From Pseudomonas sp. K2I15 (GTDB lineage: Bacteria > Pseudomonadota > Gammaproteobacteria > Pseudomonadales > Pseudomonadaceae): 43,824 nt of DNA. Shown here one piece after another: positions 16,352 to 22,854 of the stretch. Position 1 is the first letter of the stretch; each line of letters starts with the position of its first letter. The stretch is taken from NCBI RefSeq assembly GCF_002204795.1, contig NZ_NIXO01000053.1, forward strand, positions 1-43,824. The letters are read 5' to 3'. A program made the translations under genes and the position numbers. The notes under the pieces were generated by a model. That model was given only the letters and a program-made list of their open reading frames with translations, did not search any database and had not been told where the DNA came from.

Positions 16352-17481
16352 TACTGCACCTGATACCCGCGACTGCTCAGGCAGTTGCCCTGGGCCTGGC
16401 GGTAGGTTTGCACCACGGCCGGGTCTGGGGCGTAGGTGACAGTCCTTGGGTCAAACCCACTTTGTTGCACGGCCCAGCGATAGCAGTCGTAGCCATCCTG
16501 CTGGACTTGCGCCGGTGACTGGCCGTTGGCCGGGTAAGCCACCACGTCATAACCATTGCCCTGGGGCACTGGCTGCGGCGCTGGCGCGGCGGGCGGAGGC
16601 TCGACCACCACGTACTGCTGGCTGCTTTCTTCGTAGGTGTAATAGGCACCGGCCGCGAGGAAGAACAGCGCACTGCCCACCCACACTTCCCGCGCGTAGT
16701 CCGGCAGGTATTGCACGCGGATCCCGTAAGGCGGCGCCACTACGACGTAGCGCGGGCCTTGTGGGCGGTACCAGTAGCCACCCGAGAAGAAGTAGTTCTG
16801 GCCGCGATACGGTACACGGTAGTTACGGTCAGGGAAGCGGTCGACGATGTAACCCGGGCGGTATTGCGGGCCAGGGCCCCAGCCATTGCCATGCCCGTCG
16901 GGGCGGCCTGGCCAGCGGTGATCATTGGGATGGTTGTTGCCACCGCCGTTACCACCGTTGAAGCCGGGACGGCCTGGGCCACCCTGGCCGCCATTACCGG
17001 CTTGCCAATGCTGGTTGCCGTCGTTACGCCGCGGAATGTCCTGGTAGTTGCCGGGACGCGGTTCCTGGGTCTGGCGCACGGTATCCGGGCGCCCCTGGAT
17101 CGGCAGGTTATTGGCCGGCTGAGGTTGCGCTTGCGGCGCCGGGTGTGGCTGTTGCTGTTGGTTGCCCTGGGGGCGACCTTGCCCCTGGCCACCATTCGGA
17201 CGCTCAAAATTCTGATTCTGATTCTGCGGCCGTGGCTGATTATTTTCGAAATGCTGATTCTGCGGACGCGGCTGATTGTTCTCCGGGCGAGGAGCTTCAG
17301 GACGCGGTTGATTATTTTGCGGTCGAGGTTGGTTGTTCTGCGGCCGAGGCTGGTTATTGCCTGGGTGCCCTTCCTCGCGCTGGCCACCGCCTTCCTGGCG
17401 TGGCGGGTCGTCGGCCATCACTTGCGCACCAACGCTCATCATCAGCAAACCAACACCTGCCAAACGCCAGATGCGCTTCAT
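16348..17481 (-). CDS. Gln/Pro/Asn-rich exported DUF6515-like protein
   Basis: A 377-residue protein with an N-terminal signal peptide (MKRIWRLAGVGLLMMSVGAQVMA). It then has about 200 residues of low complexity built from NNQPRPQ-type units and Gly/Asn runs. A conserved C-terminal half follows: GRPDGHG, YRVPYRGQNYFFSGGYWYR and a hydrophobic segment with GSALFFLAAGAYYTY. The end (QQDGYDCYRWAVQQSGFDP...) has the DCxxWA signature of this and related Gly-zipper families. Function unknown; a cell-surface or periplasmic role is likely from the layout. AGGAA precedes the ATG at 17481. Its stop overlaps that of fieF. Confidence 0.82.
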   Translation of the reverse strand: MKRIWRLAGVGLLMMSVGAQVMADDPPRQEGGGQREEGHPGNNQPRPQNNQPRPQNNQPRPEAPRPENNQPRPQNQHFENNQPRPQNQNQNFERPNGGQGQGRPQGNQQQQPHPAPQAQPQPANNLPIQGRPDTVRQTQEPRPGNYQDIPRRNDGNQHWQAGNGGQGGPGRPGFNGGNGGGNNHPNDHRWPGRPDGHGNGWGPGPQYRPGYIVDRFPDRNYRVPYRGQNYFFSGGYWYRPQGPRYVVVAPPYGIRVQYLPDYAREVWVGSALFFLAAGAYYTYEESSQQYVVVEPPPAAPAPQPVPQGNGYDVVAYPANGQSPAQVQQDGYDCYRWAVQQSGFDPRTVTYAPDPAVVQTYRQAQGNCLSSRGYQVQY

Positions 17482-17586
17482 GCTATTCCTCACTGCGGAT
17501 TAGGGCCTACACGTAAGACTGGAAAACCGGGGCCCGGTTCTGCGACAGGTTATCAGTCACGAGAACTATTTTCGCAGGCAATAAAA

Positions 17587-17610
17587 AGGGGCGACCCGTC
17601 GGTCGCCCCT
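17587..17610 (-). terminator. Strong leftward intrinsic terminator without an obvious gene
   Basis: AGGGGCGACC (17587-17596) pairs perfectly with GGTCGCCCCT (17601-17610) over a 4-base loop. On the minus strand the stem is followed by TTTTTAT; on the plus strand there is no T-run. It would end a transcript coming from 17613-17850, where no convincing gene is seen. Confidence 0.8.
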
Positions 17611-17612
17611 TG

Positions 17613-17850
17613 AGAACTTCGTCCTGGCTCAACGCTTATGACGTTGGCTCACCTCACGCCGTCTTGTGGACAGTGTGCAGCCCGGGGGCCGGGGCAACCT
17701 GGTGAGGTTGGCGGCCGCAGCCGGCGGTATGAGCGGGCTGCAGTGGACTGTATGTCCGGGCGGTGATTCTGTTGATAACTTTACGCCCCAAGCCCGGACA
17801 GAGGATTGCGAAGATTGCTTCAATAAACAGTGCTTGCGCAATTTTTAACC
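17613..17850 (-). ncRNA. Candidate structured RNA or tiny gene in a 414-base gap
   Basis: The gap 17482-17895 holds no recognised protein. Its right part is rich in inverted pairs: CAACG/CGTTG around 17630-17656, GCAGCCCG with CGGGCTGC, and TCCGGGC with GCCCGGA. Together they could form three or more stems. A 70-residue frame on the minus strand (17629-17841, TTG start) ends 19 bases before the terminator, but it has no ribosome site I can see and no recognisable domain. An sRNA, a leader or a small protein are all possible; the leftward terminator is the main support. Confidence 0.35.
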
Positions 17851-17863
17851 CTGGATAGATAAT
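17834..17863 (+). promoter_or_regulatory. Candidate promoter of the second Lrp/AsnC gene
   Basis: TTGCGC (17834-17839) and GATAAT (17858-17863) are 18 bases apart, about 33 bases before the ATG at 17896. The region is AT-rich compared with its surroundings. Confidence 0.5.
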
Positions 17864-17895
17864 TCACCGCAATAGTTACGACAAAGGCCAGCCCC

Positions 17896-18375
17896 ATGAG
17901 CAAGCTTGACCGATACGACCTGAGTATTTTGGCGGAATTGCAGCGCGACGCGAGGATCTCCAACCAGGAGTTGGCCGAACGCATCGGCCTGTCGCCTTCG
18001 CCGTGCTCACGCCGGGTCAAGCAATTGGAGGACGACGGCTACATCGCCCGCCAGGTCGCACTGCTGGACCGCAAGATGCTCGGCCTGAGCCTGACGGCCT
18101 ACGTGCTGATCGGCATGGACCGACACACCCCTGAGCGTTTTGAGAACTTCGAAGCCGCCATCCGCACCTTGCCGCAAGTGCTGGAATGCAGCTTGGTAAC
18201 CGGGATGGACGCCGACTATCAACTGAAGGTGGTGGTGCCAGACATGGATCACTATCAAAAACTGCTGCTGGGGCACCTGACCCGCATCGAAGGCGTCACC
18301 AGCGTGCGCTCAAGCTTTGTGCTGAACCAGGTGCTCAACAGCACTGAATTGCCGCTGACCCACCTGCGCACTTAA
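17896..18375 (+). CDS. Lrp/AsnC-family transcriptional regulator
   Basis: A 159-residue regulator distinct from the one at 7159. The helix-turn-helix lies at about 1-55 (KLDRYDLSILAELQRDARIS, LSPSPCSRRVKQLEDDGYI) and the RAM domain at about 70-150 (LECSLVTGMDADYQLKVVVPD). It resembles Lrp-type regulators of amino-acid metabolism rather than AsnC itself. AAAGG precedes the ATG. No metabolic gene is directly divergent; the upstream gap carries the orphan leftward terminator and structured region, which it might control. A collapsed REP hairpin directly after the stop probably ends its transcript. Confidence 0.92.
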   Translation: MSKLDRYDLSILAELQRDARISNQELAERIGLSPSPCSRRVKQLEDDGYIARQVALLDRKMLGLSLTAYVLIGMDRHTPERFENFEAAIRTLPQVLECSLVTGMDADYQLKVVVPDMDHYQKLLLGHLTRIEGVTSVRSSFVLNQVLNSTELPLTHLRT

Positions 18376-18392
18376 GGCCACCTCGGAACACA

Positions 18393-18420
18393 TGTGGGAG
18401 CGGGCTTGCTCGCTCCCACA
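18393..18420. repeat. Collapsed REP hairpin acting as terminator
   Basis: A 28-base element in which TGTGGGAGCG and CGCTCCCACA meet over a short GGCTTGCT centre; the usual long spacer is gone. TTTT follows on the plus strand, 18 bases after the regulator's stop, so it can serve as an intrinsic terminator. Confidence 0.8.
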
Positions 18421-18531
18421 TTTTGACTGTGTTTCAACAGGGAAATAAGCCTGCGGCGGACCGACGCAGGTCAATGATGAGCTTATGATGCTGGCGTATA
18501 CTTCTGGCCCTACCCAGCCGGAAACGACCCG

Positions 18532-18750
18532 ATGAACTCGATTGATCCCGCCGTGTTTGAAGAATGGATGATGACCGGCCTGGTCAGCATCCTGATCATT
18601 TTCATGGGCTTTATCGTCTGGGACCTGGCGAAGAAATCCAAGGCAGGGCGCTTTGGCTCGATGATCCTGTTCTTCGTGCTGGGCCTGGGCGTTGCCGCAT
18701 TCGTCATCAAGAGCGTGGTGATCGGCCTGATCGAGTCCGGCGCCTTATAA
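18532..18750 (+). CDS. DUF2788 small membrane protein
   Basis: A 72-residue protein with two membrane helices (VSILIIFMGFIVWDLA and MILFFVLGLGVAAFVIKSVV) joined by a basic loop, KKSKAGRFG, that should face the cytoplasm. The WDLAKKSKAGRFG signature marks the DUF2788 family of gamma-proteobacteria; the function is unknown. A GGAAA site precedes the ATG, and TATACT at 18497-18502 is a plausible -10 box. Its TAA stop abuts the TAA stop of the convergent rluE gene within TTATAA (18745-18750). Confidence 0.88.
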   Translation: MNSIDPAVFEEWMMTGLVSILIIFMGFIVWDLAKKSKAGRFGSMILFFVLGLGVAAFVIKSVVIGLIESGAL

Positions 18751-19386
18751 GCGCGCCGGCACTTCCTTCCATTGGCCTTGGTCCAGGCCGTCGATCGACC
18801 AGTCACCAATTCGCACCCGCACCAGACGCAACGTCGGCAAGCCCACGGCTGCCGTCATGCGCCGCACCTGGCGGTTACGCCCTTCACGAATCACCAACTC
18901 CAGCCAATGAGTCGGCACGCTTTTGCGAAAACGCACCGGCGGGTTGCGCGGCCACAGTTGCGGCTCGTCCAGTTGCCGGGCTTCGGCGGGCAGGGTCATG
19001 CCGTCATTGAGTTCCACCCCGTCACGCAGGCGTTGCAGTTGCTCCTCGGTCGGCTCGCCTTCTACCTGCACCCAGTAGGTTTTCGCCAGCTTGTGCTTGG
19101 GGTCTGCGATGCGCGCCTGCAATTGGCCATCGTTGGTCAGCAAAAGCAGGCCTTCACTGTCACGGTCCAGGCGCCCGGCCGGGTAGATGCCGGGGATGTC
19201 GATAAAATCCTTGAGGGTCGCCCGCCCGCCTTCGTCGCTGAACTGGGTCAGCACATCGAAGGGTTTATTGAACAGGATCAACTTGGGCTCAGCCGGTGGC
19301 GCCTTGGCGACACGACGCGGGGCTGACGAAGTTTGTGGACTTTTCACACCAGGGCGGCGAGAAACGGGACGGGCAGGACGGGACAT
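18745..19386 (-). CDS. rluE: 23S rRNA pseudouridine(2457) synthase RluE
   Basis: A 213-residue RsuA-family pseudouridine synthase, close to E. coli RluE (217). It isomerises a uridine in the peptidyl-transferase region of 23S rRNA. The catalytic motif GRLDRDSEGLLLLTNDG has its Asp at residue 74. KTYWVQVEG, the Glu-rich linker and the REGRNRQVRRMTAAVGLPTLRLVR signature follow. The N-terminal 30 residues are basic and have no S4 domain, as expected for RluE. I chose the ATG at 19386; an in-frame TTG further up is unlikely. An 11-bp inverted repeat sits 15 bases upstream of the start. Confidence 0.92.
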   Translation of the reverse strand: MSRPARPVSRRPGVKSPQTSSAPRRVAKAPPAEPKLILFNKPFDVLTQFSDEGGRATLKDFIDIPGIYPAGRLDRDSEGLLLLTNDGQLQARIADPKHKLAKTYWVQVEGEPTEEQLQRLRDGVELNDGMTLPAEARQLDEPQLWPRNPPVRFRKSVPTHWLELVIREGRNRQVRRMTAAVGLPTLRLVRVRIGDWSIDGLDQGQWKEVPARL

Positions 19387-19400
19387 GGCAAAGGAACATC

Positions 19401-19439
19401 TAACGGTCAGGACCGACAATGCTAGTGGCCTGACCGTTA
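19401..19439. repeat. 11-bp perfect inverted repeat between amn and rluE
   Basis: TAACGGTCAGG (19401-19411) and CCTGACCGTTA (19429-19439) are exact inverses with 17 bases between. It lies between the amn stop (19458) and the rluE start (19386), both leftward. It has no T-run, so it may be an operator or an mRNA stem rather than a terminator. Confidence 0.7.
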
Positions 19440-19457
19440 AATAACCATCCCAACCGT

Positions 19458-20930
19458 TTAGCGGAACGGCGGCTCGTCGAAGCTGCGCAGTTTGCGCGAG
19501 TGCAGCGAGTTGAGTTCGGTGCGCAACAAATCCACCGCCTCGATGCCGATCTTCAAGTGCTGGCTGACCGCACGCTCATAGAACGCGTTGGCCGAACCCG
19601 GCAGCTTGATCTCGCTGTGCAGCGGTTTGTCCGACACACACAGCAACGTGCCGTACGGCACCCGCAAACGATAACCCTGGGCGGCGATGGTGCCGCTTTC
19701 CATGTCCACCGCCACGGCGCGAGACAGGTTGATCAGCGGACGTTCCTGGGCCCAGCGCAGTTCCCAGTTGCGGTCGTCGTAGGTCAACAAGGTGCCGGTG
19801 CGCAGGCGTTTTTTCAGCTCTTCGCCCTTCTCGCCGGTAACGTTGGCCGCCGCTTGCTGCAAGGCCATCTGCACTTCGGCCAGGGCCGGGATCGGGATGT
19901 TCGGCGGCACCACGCGGTCGAGAATCCCGTCGCGGCGCATGTAGGCGTGCGCCAGCACGTAGTCGCCGATGGTCTGGGACTGGCGCAAGCCGCCGCAGTG
20001 GCCAATCATCAGCCAGCAATGCGGGCGCAATACGGCCAGGTGGTCGGTGATGTTCTTGGCATTGGACGGGCCGACGCCGATGTTCACCAGGGTCACACCG
20101 TGGCCATCGCTGGCCTGCAAATGGTAGGCCGGCATCTGGTAACGGTGCCAGACCACGCCCGCAGCAATGGCAGACGCTTCGCCGTGGTCCATGCTCTTGT
20201 CGATGATCACGTTGCCCGGCAGCACCATGCGGATAAAGCGCGGGTCACTGCGCAACTGTTCCAGGCCATGCACGATGAACTGGTCAACGTAGCGGTGGTA
20301 GTTGGTCAGCAAAATCCACGGCTGCACATGGCGCCAGTCGCTGCCGGTGTAGTGCACCAGGCGGCGCAGGGAGAAGTCGACGCGGGCGGCGTCGAACAAC
20401 GCCAACGGCAGCGGGTCGGTATTTTCCCAATCGTAGAGACCGTCGGCGATGCCATCGGTGGCGGCAGACAGGTCGGTACTCGGGAACACCCGCGCCAGCG
20501 TGGCGGCGGTCACGCCGGAGCCGGCGAGTTCGTCGCCCTGCTCAACCACGTACGGGTAAGGAATGTTCTGCTGGCTGACGCCCACTTCCACTGTCACGGT
20601 GAAGTCGTGCATCAACGGCACCAGTTGCTCCAGCAGGTATTTGCGGAAGGCTGACGGATGGGTGACGGTGACGCTGTAGGTCCCCGGCAACTGGACCTTG
20701 GCATACGCCCGGGTGGTCTGTGGGACTTCGCCCTGCACCAGGTAGGTCAGGCGAAGTTCCGGGTAGCGAAACATCGCGCGTTGTTCGGCGTCAGGTTCGA
20801 CGCGGTCTTTGAGGTAGCGCTTGAGGGCCTGATTGAGCGCACCAGTAGCACGCTCATGGAGAGCCGCCAGCCGATCCACGGCTTCTTCGGCGGTTTGAAC
20901 GACAACAAAAGCTTCGGTCACGGTAAGCAT
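19458..20930 (-). CDS. amn: AMP nucleosidase
   Basis: Splits AMP into adenine and ribose 5-phosphate, tuning the adenylate pool in the cytoplasm. The protein is 490 residues, like E. coli Amn (484). The N-terminal regulatory domain (AMP_N, about 1-170) begins TVTEAFVVVQTAEEAVDRL. The phosphorylase-like catalytic domain contains TLVNIGVGPSNAKNITDHLAVLRPHCWLMIGHCGGLR and AVDMESGTIAAQGYR, typical of nucleoside phosphorylase folds. I start at the ATG at 20930; another in-frame ATG at 20957 would add nine residues and has an equally weak ribosome site. Downstream lies rluE; upstream is a REP doublet and the end of aidB. Confidence 0.94.
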   Translation of the reverse strand: MLTVTEAFVVVQTAEEAVDRLAALHERATGALNQALKRYLKDRVEPDAEQRAMFRYPELRLTYLVQGEVPQTTRAYAKVQLPGTYSVTVTHPSAFRKYLLEQLVPLMHDFTVTVEVGVSQQNIPYPYVVEQGDELAGSGVTAATLARVFPSTDLSAATDGIADGLYDWENTDPLPLALFDAARVDFSLRRLVHYTGSDWRHVQPWILLTNYHRYVDQFIVHGLEQLRSDPRFIRMVLPGNVIIDKSMDHGEASAIAAGVVWHRYQMPAYHLQASDGHGVTLVNIGVGPSNAKNITDHLAVLRPHCWLMIGHCGGLRQSQTIGDYVLAHAYMRRDGILDRVVPPNIPIPALAEVQMALQQAAANVTGEKGEELKKRLRTGTLLTYDDRNWELRWAQERPLINLSRAVAVDMESGTIAAQGYRLRVPYGTLLCVSDKPLHSEIKLPGSANAFYERAVSQHLKIGIEAVDLLRTELNSLHSRKLRSFDEPPFR

Positions 20931-21007
20931 CCTGTGTTCTGACTTGCAGGCCTTCATCTTGCCTGTATCGCTGGCGCACTGGAACACCGGAATTGGAATG
21001 CGATCAA

Positions 21008-21094
21008 TGTGGGGGGCTTGCTCGCGAAGACGGTGGGTCAGCCAGCACCTGTATTAGCTGACCCACCGCCTTCGCGAGCAAGCCCGCTCCCACA
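21008..21094. repeat. REP doublet with a shortened left arm
   Basis: The left arm from 21008 reads TGTGGGGGGCTTGCTCGCG, lacking the AGCG found in other copies. The inverse arm ending at 21094 is complete. The spacer is itself an inverted repeat (GGTGGGTCAGC and GCTGACCCACC). It lies between two leftward genes, aidB and amn. Confidence 0.88.
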
Positions 21095-21110
21095 TTTTGA
21101 CCGCGTTTAT

Positions 21111-22763
21111 TCAGGCAAACAGAGGTGTCGAGCGTGCAACGATGGCCCCCACATCCACACCGCGTGGCAAGGTGCCATACACCCGGCCCGACGACTCACC
21201 CAGCCGGCTGGCGATAAAGCCGTCACTGACACTGGCATTGCCCGCCTCCAGCAACAGCTTGGCCTGCAACGCCACGGCAATGTCCTCGGTCAGTTGCCGG
21301 GCACGGTACTGGATGTCCTGGGTGTCCATGAAGGCCGACTTCAACTGCTCGATGTGCCGCGCCAGGTGCTTGTGACCGTGGCCATCCCCCAATTCGACGA
21401 ACAACGCTTCCAACACGCCCGGCTCTTTCGATAACGCCCGTAGTACATCCAGGCATTGCACATTGCCGGAACCTTCCCACGTCGAGTTCACCGGTGCCTC
21501 ACGGTACAAACGCGGCAGGATGCTGTCTTCGACATACCCGGCGCCGCCCATGCACTCGGCGGCTTCGTTGATCATCGCCGGGGCGCGTTTGCAGATCCAA
21601 TACTTGCCCACCGCCGTGACCAGCCGGGCGAATTTGGCTTCCTGTTCGTTATCCAGATGGTCCAGCGCGCGCCCCATGCGCATGCTCAAGGCCAGGGACG
21701 CCTCGCTTTCCAAAGCCAGGTCGGCCAATACGTTTTGCATCAGCGGTTGCTCGCTGAGCACACGGCCGCCTACCAGACGATGGGCGCAATGATGGCTGGC
21801 CTGGGTCAGCGCCTGGCGCATCAGGGCGCTGGAGCCGACCATGCAGTCGAAACGGGTCATGGCCACCATCTCGATAATGGTCGGTACGCCGCGCCCTTCC
21901 TCGCCGATCATCCAGGCCAGCGCACCGCGAAACTCCACTTCGCTGGAAGCGTTGGAGCAGTTGCCGAGTTTGTTCTTCAGGCGCTGGATGTAGAACTCGT
22001 TGCGCGTGTCGTCCGGGCGGTGCCGGGGCAGCAGGAAACAGGTCAGGCCCTTGTCGGTCTGGGCCAGGGTCAAGAAGCCATCGCACATCGGCGCCGAGCA
22101 GAACCACTTGTGCCCCACCAGTTCATACGCCTGGCCCGGGCCGCCGGCGCCCACCGGGTAAGCACGGGTGGTGTTGGCGCGCACGTCGGTGCCACCCTGT
22201 TTCTCGGTCATGGCCATGCCGATGGTGGCGCCGGCCTTGTGGGCGATGCTGACGTTACGCGGGTCGTATTCGGTGGCGAGGATTTTCGGCAGCCAGGTTT
22301 GCGCCAGGTCCGGCTGCAAACGCAGGGCCGGGACGCAGGCGAAGGTCATGGTCAGCGGGCAGCCGGTACCGGCTTCGGCCTGGGTGTGCAGGTAGGTCAT
22401 GGCGGCGCGGGCCACGTGGGCGCCGGATTGCGGATGGGCCCACGGCAGCGACGGCAGGCCATGTTCGACGGCGGTGCGCATCAGCTCATGGTAGGCCGGA
22501 TGAAACTCCACCAGGTCGATACGATGGCCAAAACGGTCGTGGCTGTTGAATACCGGCTTGTTCTGGTTGGCCAAAAACCCGGCTTCCATCAGCGGCCCAC
22601 CCGCCAGCGCGCCGTAGGTGTCGATGCGCTGCTCGGCCCAGCCGGCGCCAAAGCGCCGGGACCAGTCTTGCAGCGGCAAATCGATACGGTACAGGTTGGT
22701 ACCGTCCAGGGACGGCGGCTGGTTGGTGACGTCGTGGGTTTCGGCAAACTGGTGCAGGTTCAT
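21111..22763 (-). CDS. aidB: AidB-like acyl-CoA dehydrogenase
   Basis: A 550-residue flavoprotein closely similar along its length to E. coli AidB (541). Matches include the N-terminal NQP..L...NLY, MTMTFACVPALR, IGMAMTEKQGGTDVRANTTRA, VGHKWFCSAPMCD, RLKNKLGNCSNASSEVEF, MTRFDCMVGSSALMR, and LPRLYREAPVNSTWEGSGN with the FAD-site Glu. E. coli AidB is part of the adaptive response to alkylation and binds DNA, with weak isovaleryl-CoA dehydrogenase activity; the role here may be either. The ATG at 22763 has GAGG upstream. It lies after ladS on the same strand, across a 91-base gap. Confidence 0.88.
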   Translation of the reverse strand: MNLHQFAETHDVTNQPPSLDGTNLYRIDLPLQDWSRRFGAGWAEQRIDTYGALAGGPLMEAGFLANQNKPVFNSHDRFGHRIDLVEFHPAYHELMRTAVEHGLPSLPWAHPQSGAHVARAAMTYLHTQAEAGTGCPLTMTFACVPALRLQPDLAQTWLPKILATEYDPRNVSIAHKAGATIGMAMTEKQGGTDVRANTTRAYPVGAGGPGQAYELVGHKWFCSAPMCDGFLTLAQTDKGLTCFLLPRHRPDDTRNEFYIQRLKNKLGNCSNASSEVEFRGALAWMIGEEGRGVPTIIEMVAMTRFDCMVGSSALMRQALTQASHHCAHRLVGGRVLSEQPLMQNVLADLALESEASLALSMRMGRALDHLDNEQEAKFARLVTAVGKYWICKRAPAMINEAAECMGGAGYVEDSILPRLYREAPVNSTWEGSGNVQCLDVLRALSKEPGVLEALFVELGDGHGHKHLARHIEQLKSAFMDTQDIQYRARQLTEDIAVALQAKLLLEAGNASVSDGFIASRLGESSGRVYGTLPRGVDVGAIVARSTPLFA

Positions 22764-22854
22764 GGCAGCCTCCTCGAAAAAGTCGGCCCGCTGATTCAAA
22801 GGCCTGCTTCTGAGTTAAGCACCACCACAGCAGAAAGAAAAAGGGGATAAATGC

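Noticed and set aside
17666..17848. 60-codon plus-strand frame before the second Lrp/AsnC gene
   Set aside because: No ribosome site, no domain, and it crosses the candidate promoter of the regulator.
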